Part shown: positions 54,891 to 64,000 of the stretch, piece after piece
Layout of the letters: each line of letters begins with the position of its first letter
How positions within the stretch are numbered: position 1 is the first letter of the stretch
Origin: Gammaproteobacteria bacterium
Lineage (GTDB): Bacteria; Pseudomonadota; Gammaproteobacteria; Pseudomonadales; Azotimanducaceae
Assembly: GCA_020832085.1 (NCBI GenBank)
Contig: JAFIFJ010000104.1
Span: forward strand, 21,587 to 85,586
Reading direction: 5' to 3'
Length of the DNA stretch: 64,000 nucleotides
Translations under genes and position numbers: made by a program
The notes under the pieces: generated by a model
Told to the model about the DNA's origin: nothing
Database searches by the model: none
Seen by the model: the letters and a program-made list of their open reading frames with translations, nothing else

Positions 54891-56209
54891 TGGATCTGCT
54901 GCAGACGCTGCTGGCACTGATCGTGACCATCGCCATTCTGGTCACCGTGCATGAGTACGGTCATCTGCTCGTGGCGCGCTGGTGCAACGTCAAGGTACTG
55001 AAGTTCTCGGTGGGCATGGGTCCGTCCATCTGGAGCCGGCGGGCCAAGAGCGGTATCGAGTACAGCGTGGCGGCGCTGCCCATCGGCGGTTACGTGCGCA
55101 TGCTCGATGAACGTGAAGGCGGCGTGGCGCCCGAGGACCGGCACCGGGCATTCAATGCCAAGACACCCTGGCAGCGCATCGCCATTGCGCTCGGCGGTCC
55201 GGTGGCGAATCTGCTGCTTGCGGTGGCGGTGTACTGGCTGATCTCCATCACCGGCGTTTCCGGCTTCGCCCCGATCATCGGTGATGTCCCGGAGGACTCC
55301 CCGCTGGGCCGTGCCGGCGTGCCGTCCAACGTCGAGATCATCGAAGTGGATGGCCGCGCCACGCCCACCTGGCAGGTCCTCAACATGCGTCTGGTGCGCC
55401 GGCTGGGCGATACCGGTGAGATCGAGGTGGTCACGCGGCGCCCGGGCAGCGAGCGGATCGAGCGGCATCAGGTCGCCGTGGAGCGCTGGCTGTCGGGTGA
55501 GAGTGAGCCCAACCTCCTGGCTGAACTGGGGTTGCGTCCGTTTCCTGCCGTGCTCGGCGAGGTGGTCCCCGATGGTGCCGCAGCCCGCAGCGGTCTGCGC
55601 GACGGGGATCGCATCCGGAGCGTCGATGGCGAGCCCGTGGCGGGCTGGCGCGAATGGGTGGAGCGGGTGCAGCAGGCCCCCGGGCGGCCCCTGGAACTGG
55701 AAGTGGACCGTGGCGGGCGCACCCTGATGCTCAGCCTGACGCCGGAACGCCGCACCCTGGATGACGGTCGGGAGATCGGCTTCGTGGGCACGGGTCCGAT
55801 CTATCGCATGTCCCGCTTCGGGCCCCTCGAAGCCCTGCCCCGGGCCGCAAGCCAGACCTGGGAGACCACGGTCCTGACCCTGGAAATCCTGCGCAAGATG
55901 GTTGTGGGCCTGGTGTCGACCCGAAACTTGAGTGGCCCGATCACCATTGCTAAAGTTGCCGGCGATTCCGCGCAGTCTGGCCTGGAAACCTTCCTGGCGT
56001 TCCTGGCGCTGTTGAGCGTCAGTCTGGCCGTGCTCAACCTGTTGCCGATCCCAGTGCTCGATGGAGGTCACATTCTCTACTGCCTGGTGGAGCTGGTGAA
56101 GGGCTCTCCGGTGTCGGACCGCGCACAGCAGTTCGGTATGCAGGTGGGTATCGTGCTGGTGGCGGGACTCATGCTGCTGGCTGTGTACAACGACCTGATG
56201 CGGCTTTGA
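54890..56209 (+). CDS. rseP: RseP/MucP site-2 intramembrane zinc metalloprotease
   Basis: A 439-residue inner-membrane protease that makes the second cut in RseA and so frees sigma-E. The zinc motif HEYGH is residues 21-25 in the first helix. Two PDZ domains lie near 115-190 and 205-290, and the LDGGH motif (NLLPIPVLDGGHILY) lies near residue 390. GAGGA stands just before the ATG. Together with rpoE-rseA-rseB at 13.5-16 kb it completes the stress pathway. Confidence 0.97.
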   Translation: MDLLQTLLALIVTIAILVTVHEYGHLLVARWCNVKVLKFSVGMGPSIWSRRAKSGIEYSVAALPIGGYVRMLDEREGGVAPEDRHRAFNAKTPWQRIAIALGGPVANLLLAVAVYWLISITGVSGFAPIIGDVPEDSPLGRAGVPSNVEIIEVDGRATPTWQVLNMRLVRRLGDTGEIEVVTRRPGSERIERHQVAVERWLSGESEPNLLAELGLRPFPAVLGEVVPDGAAARSGLRDGDRIRSVDGEPVAGWREWVERVQQAPGRPLELEVDRGGRTLMLSLTPERRTLDDGREIGFVGTGPIYRMSRFGPLEALPRAASQTWETTVLTLEILRKMVVGLVSTRNLSGPITIAKVAGDSAQSGLETFLAFLALLSVSLAVLNLLPIPVLDGGHILYCLVELVKGSPVSDRAQQFGMQVGIVLVAGLMLLAVYNDLMRL

Positions 56210-56387
56210 TCGCGCAGGTGGTGTTCGCGGGACGGTGAACACGGGGAGATCGCCGGCAGTGCTCCATACAGGACGCGCCATGACTGGCCCATTGCGAGCG
56301 ATCTCGGCAGAGGGATTGTCGGCGGTTGCGATTTTCGGTCTTCAGTCATGACCAGACTCACTTTTTCAAAGGGCATTCCTCTTCTTG

Positions 56388-58871
56388 ATGAATCCAGGTT
56401 GCACAACCCGGCAGCTCGCTCCGGCGGTCCACGTCTTGGCGAATGAAACCCATGTGGAGCCTGTAGGGGTCCTGATCAGTCAGAGCGGCTGCCAGCGCGG
56501 CGGCCAGCGGCGCTGGCTGTCCCGTCTCCTGGCGCTGCTCCTGTGCGTCGGACTGCTGCCGCTCGGGAACGGCGTGCTGGCCCAGCAGATCGGCGCCAGT
56601 CCCTTCATCGTCTCGGACATCCGGGTCCAGGGGCTGCAGCGGGTGTCCGCCGGCAACGTCTTCAACCTGCTGCCGGTGAACGTGGGGGACCGGGTCGACC
56701 AGAGGACGGGTCAGGAGATCATCCGCAGCCTGTTCGCTTCCGGATTCTTCAGCGACATCCGCGTCGGTCGTGACGGCGATGTGCTGGTCATCATGCTCTC
56801 GGAGCGGCCGGCCATCGATTCCATCCAGATCGATGGCAACAAGTCCATTCCGACGCCGGCCCTGCTCGAAGGTCTGCGTGATTCCGGCCTCGCCGAAGGT
56901 GAGATCTTCCGCCGTGCGACCCTGGAGCGGGTCGATCTCGAGCTCGAGCGCCAGTACGTGGGGCAGGGTCGCTACGGGGCCTCCATCGAGTCGGTGGTGG
57001 AAGAGCTGCCCCGCAACCGGGTCGCCATCCGGATCAACATCCAGGAAGGCGATGTCGCCAAGGTCCGGCACCTGAACATCGTCGGCAACTCGGTGTACTC
57101 CGATCGCGAGCTGCTCGATCAGTTCGAACTCAAGCTGCGCAGTCCGCTGTTCTTCTGGCGCAGCGACGACCGCTATTCCCGGGAGAAGCTCGGCGGTGAT
57201 CTCGAGCGCCTCGAAGCCTACTACCGGGATTCCGGTTACGTGAACTTCCGGATCGACTCCACTCAGGTGTCGGTCAATCCGGACAAGAGCGAGGTCTACA
57301 TCACCATCAATGTCGACGAGGGTGAGAAGCACACCATCGGCGACGTGCAGATTGCAGGGGAGTTGTCGGACGTCCCCGTTTCGGCACTGGAGCCCCTGCT
57401 GCTGGTCTTCCCGGGCCAGACCTTCTCCCAGGCCCTGATCACCTTCTCCGAGGAGCGGCTGGTCGCGGCGCTGGGCAATGCCGGCTACACCTTCGCCAAT
57501 GCCACCGGCGTGCCTCAGGTCAACGAAGAAGATCAGACCGTGGACATCCGGTTCTTCGTCGATGCCGGTCAGAGAGCCTATGTGCGGCGTATCGACTTCC
57601 GGGGCAATACGGTGACCCGGGATCAGGTGCTGCGGCGGGAAATGCGACAGTTCGAGGGCGGCTGGGCCTCCACGGCACAGATCGATCTCTCCAAGGTCCG
57701 CCTGGAGCGTCTCGGCTACTTCCGGGATGTGCGGGTGGAGACCCCGGCGGTACCTGGCAGCGACAATCAGATCGACGTGCTGTTCTCTGTGCAAGAGCAG
57801 CCTTCGGGGAGTATCTCGGCGACCCTGGGCTACTCCCAGGTCTCGGGGGTCATCCTTGGCGCCCAGTACGAGGAACGCAACGTCTTCGGCAGCGGCAACT
57901 CCTTGGGCCTCGGAGTCAGCTGGTCCAGGTTCCAGCAGTCGGTGAGCTTCAACTTCTTCGACCCCTACTTCACGGTGGATGGGGTCAGCCGGGGCTTCAA
58001 CGTCTTCGCCCGGCGCACCAACTTCGACGAGCGCAACATCGCCCGTTTCTCCACTGACGCGTACGGCGCCGGCATGAATTTCGGCTACCCGATTTCGGAA
58101 ACTCAGCGCGTCAGTTTCGGACTCAGCAGCGAGTTCACCAAGATCACCCAGGGTCGCTTCCCGGCGCTGGAGATCGTCGAGTTCCTGGCCGAGGAGGGCG
58201 GCAAGTTCCTGAACTTCAGCGCTACCGCCGGCTGGAGCCAGAGTCAGCTCGATCGTGGCCTCTTCCCGACCCGGGGTTCATCCCAGAACCTGTCGCTGCA
58301 GGCCTCCATTCCCGGCAGTGACCTCCTGTTCTGGCGGCTGCGATACGAGGGACAGCGGTTCTTCCCCCTCGGAGAGGGATTCTCGCTGCGCCTGCACACC
58401 AAGCTCGGCTATGGAGACGGCTACGGCAGCACCGACGGCCTGCCGTTCTTCGAGCATTTCTTCGCCGGCGGCTTCGGCTCGGTACGGGGCTACGAGACCA
58501 ATACCCTCGGTCCCCGTGCCACCCCTGCGCCCAATGATCCCTTCGTGCGGCGGCGGATCCAGCCCTTTGGTGGCAACGTCCTCATCACCGGCGGTCTCGA
58601 GCTGATCATTCCCATGCCATTCGTGGAGGATCAGCGCCAGTTCCGGCCGGTGCTGTTCCTCGATGCCGGTAATGTCTTCAATACCGACTGCCCCCAGGTC
58701 AGCCAGTTCTGCGACGGGCCCACGCTCAGTGATATCCGCTATACGGTGGGCATGGGCGTGACGTGGCTGACGGGGCTCGGACCGATCACGGTCGGCATCG
58801 CGCGGGCGCTGAATTCCAAGCCTGGCGACGAGACCGAGTTCTTCCAGTTCGAGCTCGGTCGGACGTTCTGA
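56388..58871 (+). CDS. bamA: Outer-membrane protein assembly factor BamA
   Basis: Omp85 protein of about 827 residues that folds beta-barrels into the outer membrane. A hydrophobic signal segment (about 45-65, LSRLLALLLCVGLLPLGNGVLA) is followed by five POTRA domains to about 450, then a 16-strand barrel. The loop-6 motif VRGYETNTLGP and a C-terminal Phe (FELGRTF) are present. The first 40 or so residues before the signal segment are unusual. The true start may be further in, for example GTG at 56454, but no clear ribosome site decides it. Confidence 0.95.
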   Translation: MNPGCTTRQLAPAVHVLANETHVEPVGVLISQSGCQRGGQRRWLSRLLALLLCVGLLPLGNGVLAQQIGASPFIVSDIRVQGLQRVSAGNVFNLLPVNVGDRVDQRTGQEIIRSLFASGFFSDIRVGRDGDVLVIMLSERPAIDSIQIDGNKSIPTPALLEGLRDSGLAEGEIFRRATLERVDLELERQYVGQGRYGASIESVVEELPRNRVAIRINIQEGDVAKVRHLNIVGNSVYSDRELLDQFELKLRSPLFFWRSDDRYSREKLGGDLERLEAYYRDSGYVNFRIDSTQVSVNPDKSEVYITINVDEGEKHTIGDVQIAGELSDVPVSALEPLLLVFPGQTFSQALITFSEERLVAALGNAGYTFANATGVPQVNEEDQTVDIRFFVDAGQRAYVRRIDFRGNTVTRDQVLRREMRQFEGGWASTAQIDLSKVRLERLGYFRDVRVETPAVPGSDNQIDVLFSVQEQPSGSISATLGYSQVSGVILGAQYEERNVFGSGNSLGLGVSWSRFQQSVSFNFFDPYFTVDGVSRGFNVFARRTNFDERNIARFSTDAYGAGMNFGYPISETQRVSFGLSSEFTKITQGRFPALEIVEFLAEEGGKFLNFSATAGWSQSQLDRGLFPTRGSSQNLSLQASIPGSDLLFWRLRYEGQRFFPLGEGFSLRLHTKLGYGDGYGSTDGLPFFEHFFAGGFGSVRGYETNTLGPRATPAPNDPFVRRRIQPFGGNVLITGGLELIIPMPFVEDQRQFRPVLFLDAGNVFNTDCPQVSQFCDGPTLSDIRYTVGMGVTWLTGLGPITVGIARALNSKPGDETEFFQFELGRTF

Positions 58872-58949
58872 TGGCGGCCTGCGCAATTCAGGCTTCATTC
58901 ACTGCCGGGCTTGACAATGGCAGGCATCGAAGCGGGTCCGGTCGATGTG

Positions 58950-58972
58950 TATACTTTCGCGAAGTTTTTTTT
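58950..58972 (+). promoter_or_regulatory. TATACT box and short hairpin with T-run between bamA and skp
   Basis: TATACT (58950-58955) overlaps a near-palindrome ACTTTCGCGAAGT (58953-58965), which runs into eight Ts (58965-58972). It could be a short intrinsic terminator after bamA or a -10 box for skp without a clear -35. Confidence 0.3.
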
Positions 58973-59019
58973 GCTGCGGATACCAATGGGTACCCGCTGA
59001 CGTTCACAGGAGTCCGCAA

Positions 59020-59526
59020 GTGAGAAAACTGATGACGGTGGTCGCGTTGGTCGCGGCGCTGATGATGGCTCAGGCGGCAACCGCGCAACTGAAGATTGCA
59101 GTGGTCGATGTCAACGAAGCGATCGGCCAGACTCGTGAGGCTCAGGAGTTTCTGCGTCGGGTGCAGGAGGAATTGCGGCCCGATCAGGAGACCATCCGCA
59201 ACCTCACGGCGGAGCGCTCACGCATCGAGGAGCGGGTCGAGCGGGACGGTGCCGTTCTCAGCGAGAATGAGCGTATTCGTCTGTCCGAGGACTATGAGCG
59301 GCTCACGGCCGATCTGCAGTTCCGCGCGGAGAATTACCAGAAGACGCTGCAGCGTCGCCGCAACGAGCTGTTCCGGCAGATGGGTCCGCGGGTTCAGGCT
59401 GCCCTCGATGAGCTGGTCCAGCGTGAGAATCTGGACATCGTCGTCCCGGGCGGCGCGGTGATTTATGTCAATCCGCAGCACGACATCACCCGCAAACTGA
59501 CCGAGAGACTCGACGCCGCGGGCTGA
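59020..59526 (+). CDS. skp: Skp/OmpH periplasmic chaperone
   Basis: A 168-residue chaperone that escorts unfolded outer-membrane proteins to BamA. A signal peptide (MTVVALVAALMMAQAATA) is followed by LKIAVVDVNEAIGQ and a long coiled-coil region (about 45-130), as in the trimeric tentacles of Skp. The GTG at 59020, with AGGAG seven bases upstream, gives a proper signal peptide. It stands between bamA and lpxD as usual. Confidence 0.95.
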   Translation: MRKLMTVVALVAALMMAQAATAQLKIAVVDVNEAIGQTREAQEFLRRVQEELRPDQETIRNLTAERSRIEERVERDGAVLSENERIRLSEDYERLTADLQFRAENYQKTLQRRRNELFRQMGPRVQAALDELVQRENLDIVVPGGAVIYVNPQHDITRKLTERLDAAG

Positions 59527-59538
59527 TCAGCCGACTCC

Positions 59539-60645
59539 GTGGCTGCGCGGGCTTTCACCACCGGCGACATCGCCCGGCGCGTGGGAGCCCGCATCGTCGG
59601 CGACCCGCAGCATCTGATCACCGGCCTCGCGCCCCTCGATCGCGCAGGCCCAGAACACCTTGCCCATCTCTCTTCACTCCACTGGCGCCGCCATCTCGCC
59701 GGCAGTGGCGCCGGCGCTGTGCTCGTCACGGATCGGGACGCCCCGGCCGTGGCCAAGATCGCTCTGGTGGTGTCCGATCCCTATCTCGCCTATGCCAGCG
59801 CATCCCAGCTCTTCGATGATCCCACGCGCGTGCCCTGTGGGGTGCACCCGGACGCCAGCGTGGCCCATGACGCCGTTGTCGGTGCCGGGGCGCGCATTGC
59901 GGCCCGGGCGACCGTGGGCGCCGGAGCCGTGCTCGGCGCGGACGTGGAGATCGGCACGGGGGCGGTGGTCGAGGCCGGCGCGCTGATCGGCGCCGGCAGC
60001 CGCATTCTGGCGCGGGCGGTCATCACTTCCGTTGCCCGCCTTGGCCAGCGGGTGCTGATCCATCCCGGTGCCGTGATCGGCGCCGATGGTTTCGGTTTCG
60101 CCCGCAGCCCGGACGGGCGCGCCCAGCGCATTGCCCAGTTCGGAGCAGTCGTCCTCGGAGACGACGTGGAGGTGGGGGCCAACTCCACCATCGATCGCGG
60201 ATCCCTGGGTGACACCGTCATCGAGTCCGGTGTGAAGATCGATAATCAGGTACAGATTGGCCACAATGTCCATATCGGCAGGGACACCATCATCTGCGGC
60301 TGTGTGGGCATTGTCGGCAGCACCCGTATCGGTGCGCGCTGCGTCCTCGCCGGCGGAGTGGGTGTGGGTGGCGATGGCCCCATTGCCATCGCCGACGATG
60401 TGACGGTGACCGCCATGACCCATGTTTCCCGCAGTATCGACCGCGCCGGCAGGTACTCCTCCGGGACCCTGCACGGGCCGTCGCTGGGCTGGAAGCGCAA
60501 TGCCCTGCGCCTGCTGGAACTCGATGGCTGGATCCGGCGGCTGAAGGCGCTGGAGAAACGCATCGACCTGTCGCACATAAACGGGAACCGGGAACCGTGG
60601 GTTCCGAGTCGGAATCATCAGAATGAAGGGAGCCTTGATGACTGA
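59539..60645 (+). CDS. lpxD: UDP-3-O-(3-hydroxyacyl)glucosamine N-acyltransferase
   Basis: Third lipid A enzyme, 368 residues. An N-terminal uridine-binding domain (1-100) precedes a left-handed beta helix of hexapeptide repeats. The catalytic His242 is in [11 protein letters not shown] start. The C-terminal 20 residues after the helix bundle ([16 protein letters not shown]) overlap the fabZ ribosome site. It overlaps fabZ by eight bases. Confidence 0.96.
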   Translation: MAARAFTTGDIARRVGARIVGDPQHLITGLAPLDRAGPEHLAHLSSLHWRRHLAGSGAGAVLVTDRDAPAVAKIALVVSDPYLAYASASQLFDDPTRVPCGVHPDASVAHDAVVGAGARIAARATVGAGAVLGADVEIGTGAVVEAGALIGAGSRILARAVITSVARLGQRVLIHPGAVIGADGFGFARSPDGRAQRIAQFGAVVLGDDVEVGANSTIDRGSLGDTVIESGVKIDNQVQIGHNVHIGRDTIICGCVGIVGSTRIGARCVLAGGVGVGGDGPIAIADDVTVTAMTHVSRSIDRAGRYSSGTLHGPSLGWKRNALRLLELDGWIRRLKALEKRIDLSHINGNREPWVPSRNHQNEGSLDD

Positions 60646-61087
60646 TCTGCCCATGGACATTCGAGCGATCATGGACGTCCTGCCGCACCGCCCGCCGTTT
60701 CTGCTGGTGGATCGGGTGCTGGAACTCGAGGTGGGGGAACGCATCCTCGGGATCAAGAACGTGACCATGAACGAGCCGTTCTTCCCCGGTCACTTTCCCG
60801 GGCAACCGGTCATGCCGGGGGTCCTGATCATCGAAGCCATGGCGCAGCTGGCGGGGATCCTCGCTCTGGCTGGCGCGGGCCGCAAGCCTGAAGCCGGTTC
60901 CATCTTCTATCTCGCCGGCGTCGACAACGCCCGCTTCAAGCGTCCCGTCACGCCGGGTGACCAGCTGCGGATGGAAGCGAAGCTGCTGGTGTCCAAGCGT
61001 ACGCTGACCAAGTTCTCCTGCCGGGCCGAGGTGGATGGACAGCTCGCCTGCGAAGCGGAAATCATGTGTGTCGAGGCCCGTGCGTGA
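60638..61087 (+). CDS. fabZ: 3-hydroxyacyl-ACP dehydratase FabZ
   Basis: A 149-residue hotdog-fold enzyme of fatty-acid elongation that competes with LpxA for 3-hydroxyacyl-ACP. The active-site pair is His52 ([10 protein letters not shown]) and Glu66 (IIEAMAQ). The second ATG (60638) was chosen because AAGGGAG lies six bases before it; 60623 would be longer by five residues. Its stop overlaps the lpxA GTG. Confidence 0.97.
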   Translation: MTDLPMDIRAIMDVLPHRPPFLLVDRVLELEVGERILGIKNVTMNEPFFPGHFPGQPVMPGVLIIEAMAQLAGILALAGAGRKPEAGSIFYLAGVDNARFKRPVTPGDQLRMEAKLLVSKRTLTKFSCRAEVDGQLACEAEIMCVEARA

Positions 61088-61881
61088 TTGATCCCCGGGC
61101 TATCATCGATCCCTCGGCCCGGATTGGTGCAGGCGTCAGCATCGGTCCCTGGTCGGTCATCGATGCCGATGTGGAAGTGGGGGACGAATGCGTCATCGAT
61201 GCCCACGTCATCGTCCGTGGGCCCACCCGGCTCGGCCGTGGCAATCGCATCTATCCCTTCGCCAGTCTGGGTGACGCGACGCCCGCCCTGGCCTACGGTG
61301 GTGAGCCCACGTGGCTGGTGGTGGGGGATCACAACGTCTTTCGCGAAGGCGTCACCGTGCATCGCGGAACGGAGCAGGATCGGGGCGAGACCACCATCGG
61401 CAGCCACAACCTGTTCATGGCCTATGCCCATGTGGCCCATGACTGCGTGATCGGCGATCACTGCACGTTCGCCAACAATGCCTCGGCTTCAGGTCACGTC
61501 GCCGTGGGCGATTGGGCCATTCTGGGGGGCTACGCGGGTGTTCCTCAGTTCCGCAGCGTGGGTGCCCACGCCATGGTTGCGGGTATGAGTCTGGTGCTCA
61601 AGGACGTTCCCGCCTTCGTCACCGTTGCCGGGCATCCCGCCAGGGTGGTGGGCCTGAATCGCGAGGGCCTGCGGCGGCGCGGTTTCGGTGCCGAGGCCGT
61701 GGCGAATCTGCGCGCGGCCTACCGGCTGCTCTATCAGTCCGGCCTGCGCACGGCGCAGGCGCTGGAGCGCATTGAGGCGATGCCGGATCCCGAAGGCCAG
61801 CTGGCCATCCTGACCCGATCCGTGCAGGCATCCCGGCAGGGCATCGCGCGACCCCGTTGGGGTCGGGACCATGACGATTGA
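61084..61881 (+). CDS. lpxA: UDP-N-acetylglucosamine acyltransferase
   Basis: First lipid A enzyme, 265 residues, a left-handed beta-helix acyltransferase. Hexapeptide repeats run from residue 2, and the catalytic His119 is in [12 protein letters not shown]. The C-terminal helical part contains [15 protein letters not shown] start overlapping fabZ; its end overlaps lpxB. Confidence 0.96.
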   Translation: MIDPRAIIDPSARIGAGVSIGPWSVIDADVEVGDECVIDAHVIVRGPTRLGRGNRIYPFASLGDATPALAYGGEPTWLVVGDHNVFREGVTVHRGTEQDRGETTIGSHNLFMAYAHVAHDCVIGDHCTFANNASASGHVAVGDWAILGGYAGVPQFRSVGAHAMVAGMSLVLKDVPAFVTVAGHPARVVGLNREGLRRRGFGAEAVANLRAAYRLLYQSGLRTAQALERIEAMPDPEGQLAILTRSVQASRQGIARPRWGRDHDD

Positions 61882-63085
61882 GGCGCGACGAGGCGCTGCC
61901 GCAGGTCGGCGCGAGCCGGCTCAGCCACCGCTGCGGCTGGGCATGGTGGCCGGAGAGCCCTCCGGAGATCAGCTCGGGGCAGGGCTCATGGCAGCCCTGG
62001 CACGGCGTTGTCCCGGGGTGCGTTTCATCGGTGCCGGCGGGCCCGCCATGCGTGCGGCCGGTCTCGACGCGGTGGTGCCGGCCGAAACCCTGACCATGAA
62101 TGGCTTGATCGAGCCGCTGCTGAACCTGCCGCGGCTCTGGCGCTGCCGGCGGCAGCTGCTCGACGCTTTTACCGCGGCCCCCATCGACGGCTTCGTGGGC
62201 ATTGACTTCAACGCTTTCAACATCGGCCTCGAACGCCATCTCAAAGGTCGGGGGGTGGCGGTCTCGCACTACGTCAGCCCGTCCATCTACGCCTGGCGCC
62301 CGGGGCGCCTGCGAGGTTTCCAGCGCGCCATGGATCAGGTTCTGACCCTCTATCCCTTCGAAGCACAGCTGTACCGACACAGTCCCGTGGCGGCGGTGTT
62401 CGTCGGCCATCCCCTGGCGGATGAACTCGCTCCGGTACCCGATCGCCGAGCCCTGCGGGCGGACCTCGGGGTCGAGGCCGATGACGCCACGGTGCTGGCG
62501 GTGCTGCCCGGCAGCCGACCCTCGGAACTGCGCCGCCTGCTGCCTGACTTCCTGAATGCCGCAGCCCGCTTTCAGGCATCCCGGCCCAAGGTGGCCATTC
62601 TGGTGGCAGCTGTGGATGCGCAGGCTGAAGCTTGGATTCGAGCTGAACTGTCCAGGCTCGGGGAGCAGAGCAGAGTGCAGGTGGTGGCCGGACGCAGCCG
62701 GGACGTTCTGGCGGCCGCGGATCTCGCCCTGATCAAATCCGGAACCGGAACCCTGGAGGCCATGCTGCTCGGTGTGCCGATGGTGGTGGCCTATCGGCTG
62801 GATCCGGTGACGGCGGCGGTGGTGCGCCCGCTGCTGCGCACACCCTGGGTGGCCCTGCCGAATCTGCTGGCCGGGGAGCAGCTGGTGCCCGAATTTCTGC
62901 AGCAGGCCGTGGAGCCGGAGGCATTGGCGCAGGCACTTTCAGACCAGCTGCCCCGGGCCGGTGCGCTGCGTAAGCGGTTTGCGGACCTGGCCGCGACCCT
63001 GGGGCAGAACTCCTCGGGGCGCGCCGCCGGGGCGGTGGTCGATCTGCTTGTCGAGCGCGGCATCCGCGTCCCGCGGGCGGCCTGA
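61871..63085 (+). CDS. lpxB: Lipid A disaccharide synthase
   Basis: GT19 glycosyltransferase of 404 residues joining UDP-diacylglucosamine and lipid X. The N-terminal [14 protein letters not shown], then [38 protein letters not shown] and [20 protein letters not shown] are conserved. The first 20 residues are an Arg/Ala-rich extension before the family start. It is followed two bases later by rnhB. Confidence 0.96.
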   Translation: MTIEARRGAAAGRREPAQPPLRLGMVAGEPSGDQLGAGLMAALARRCPGVRFIGAGGPAMRAAGLDAVVPAETLTMNGLIEPLLNLPRLWRCRRQLLDAFTAAPIDGFVGIDFNAFNIGLERHLKGRGVAVSHYVSPSIYAWRPGRLRGFQRAMDQVLTLYPFEAQLYRHSPVAAVFVGHPLADELAPVPDRRALRADLGVEADDATVLAVLPGSRPSELRRLLPDFLNAAARFQASRPKVAILVAAVDAQAEAWIRAELSRLGEQSRVQVVAGRSRDVLAAADLALIKSGTGTLEAMLLGVPMVVAYRLDPVTAAVVRPLLRTPWVALPNLLAGEQLVPEFLQQAVEPEALAQALSDQLPRAGALRKRFADLAATLGQNSSGRAAGAVVDLLVERGIRVPRAA

Positions 63086-63087
63086 TC

Positions 63088-63732
63088 ATGGCTTCAGACA
63101 TTCAGCTGGCATGGTCCTGGTCGGATGGCGGAGCGGAGATGAGCGCCGATGTCCGGGTGGCCGGAGTCGACGAGGTGGGGCGAGGTCCCCTGGCGGGTCC
63201 GGTGGTGGCGGCAGCCGTGATTCTCGACCCCCTGCGGCCCATTGACGGGCTCAATGACTCCAAGCGCCTGACGGCGGCCCGCAGGGCGGCCCTCGAGCCC
63301 ATCATTCAGGAATGTGCCCTGGCCTGGGCCCTCGGCCGCGCCGAAGTGGAAGAGGTGGACGAACTGAACGTGCTGATGGCCAGCATGCTGGCCATGCAGC
63401 GTGCCGTGGCAGCGCTCGGCCAAGTGCCGGGACACGTCCTGGTGGATGGCAACCGCACACCCGCGCTGCCCTGTCCGGCCACGGCCATCATTGGCGGCGA
63501 TGGCAAGGTGGCAGCCATTGCCGCCGCCTCCATCCTGGCCAAGGTCGCCCGGGATCGGGAGATGACCGACTGCGACAGCCGCTATCCGGGCTACGGTTTC
63601 GCCCGCCACAAGGGGTATCCGAGCGCGGAGCATGTGGCGGCGCTGATGGCGCTGGGGCCAACGCCCCTGCACAGGAAGAGCTTCGCGCCGGTGCGCAAGG
63701 CAATGGCCTTGCGTAAGTCGCCGGGCGACTGA
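63088..63732 (+). CDS. rnhB: Ribonuclease HII
   Basis: A 214-residue enzyme that removes RNA from RNA-DNA hybrids, including single misincorporated ribonucleotides. The metal residues include Asp28 and Glu29 ([13 protein letters not shown]), with VDGNR and [12 protein letters not shown] further on. An ATG at 63139 (MSADVRV) would give a form without the 17-residue extension. In Pseudomonas dnaE follows; here a repeat region follows to the window end. Confidence 0.95.
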   Translation: MASDIQLAWSWSDGGAEMSADVRVAGVDEVGRGPLAGPVVAAAVILDPLRPIDGLNDSKRLTAARRAALEPIIQECALAWALGRAEVEEVDELNVLMASMLAMQRAVAALGQVPGHVLVDGNRTPALPCPATAIIGGDGKVAAIAAASILAKVARDREMTDCDSRYPGYGFARHKGYPSAEHVAALMALGPTPLHRKSFAPVRKAMALRKSPGD

Positions 63733-63793
63733 GCCGCGAATCCCCGCCTTGTGTGAATTTCCGCAGCGCAACCTCTCACACGGCAGCCCCTCA

Positions 63794-63915
63794 TTGTGGG
63801 AAGGCCCTAATCGCACAGCGATTGGGCCGATCTCGAGGCGGTCTGCCGAAGCTGAGGACACTGCCTTCGCCGGACGTCATGCAGATCAGCGCATCGCCCT
63901 GCGGGCGCTAGCGCT
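63794..63915 (-). repeat. Inverted third copy of the lepA-lepB intergenic repeat
   Basis: Positions 63794-63840 are the exact reverse complement of 20233-20279 (47 bp). Similarity to copy A continues to about 63915 (AGCGCT, CATGACGTCC and GCGAAGGCAG blocks on the minus strand). The rest of 63733-64000 shows no gene; a GC-rich stretch with GGCGCGCC-like palindromes follows the repeat. Confidence 0.85.
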
Positions 63916-64000
63916 CTGTTGCGCGCCGGCCTTGGCGCGCCCAGCAACGCGGCGCACATCGTGCGCCCCATTTAGAACCCGCGGCAATGAGCCAACTATG

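Noticed and set aside
54680..56281. 533-codon antisense frame over rseP
   Set aside because: Gln/His/Arg-rich translation without domains; RseP with HEYGH and LDG motifs explains the region.

Overview
The window is a GC-rich, gene-dense chromosomal segment from a gammaproteobacterium. Several blocks keep the gene order known from Pseudomonas and its relatives: ygfZ-sdhE-ygfX-nadB / rpoE-rseA-rseB-rseC-degP-lepA-lepB-DUF4845-rnc-era-recO; a GacS-like hybrid kinase divergent from cysM-rlmD-relA; adk, tsaB, rsmJ; dapD, dapC, glnD, map / rpsB-tsf-pyrH-frr-uppS-cdsA-rseP-bamA-skp-lpxD-fabZ-lpxA-lpxB-rnhB. No tRNA, rRNA, CRISPR array, insertion sequence or prophage gene was recognised. The species cannot be named from this sequence. 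A high-GC member of, or near, the Pseudomonadales is the best guess (inference from synteny).

Layout. 1-9.3 kb is a branched-chain/propionate catabolic region. One minus-strand set holds a YiiD-type thioesterase, a CoA-acylating aldehyde dehydrogenase, methylmalonyl-CoA mutase and the cut-off mutase chaperone MeaB. A divergent plus-strand set holds an acyl-CoA dehydrogenase, enoyl-CoA hydratase, 3-hydroxyisobutyryl-CoA hydrolase and 3-hydroxyisobutyrate dehydrogenase. Together these resemble valine breakdown through propionyl-CoA to succinyl-CoA. 9.4-24.1 kb is housekeeping plus the sigma-E envelope-stress operon and the lepA-lepB-rnc-era-recO translation, secretion and RNA-processing block. 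24.1-32.8 kb holds the hybrid kinase, cysteine synthase, an rRNA methylase, the ppGpp synthetase RelA, adenylate kinase and a histone H1-like protein. 32.9-46.4 kb holds moeA, tsaB-rsmJ, a partial type II secretion set (gspN-gspC-gspD) coupled to dapD-dapE, a PEP synthase, an ArsC-like protein and dapC. 46.4-63.7 kb holds glnD-map and, divergently, the translation and envelope-biogenesis superoperon ending in lipid A synthesis (lpxD-fabZ-lpxA-lpxB) and rnhB.

Many neighbours overlap by ATGA or GTGA, so translational coupling is common. The envelope theme recurs. RpoE, RseA and RseB (14 kb) and the site-2 protease RseP (55 kb) form one stress pathway that protects the BamA, Skp and LPS machinery encoded next to RseP.

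The most unusual content is non-coding or concerns gene loss: (i) two inverted arrays of hexanucleotides (CGATNN and its complement) at two convergent gene junctions; (ii) three copies of a roughly 130-150 bp intergenic repeat whose hairpin stem changes sequence but keeps its pairing; (iii) dxr missing from its usual place between cdsA and rseP, where a 23-codon open frame remains, coupled to both neighbours.
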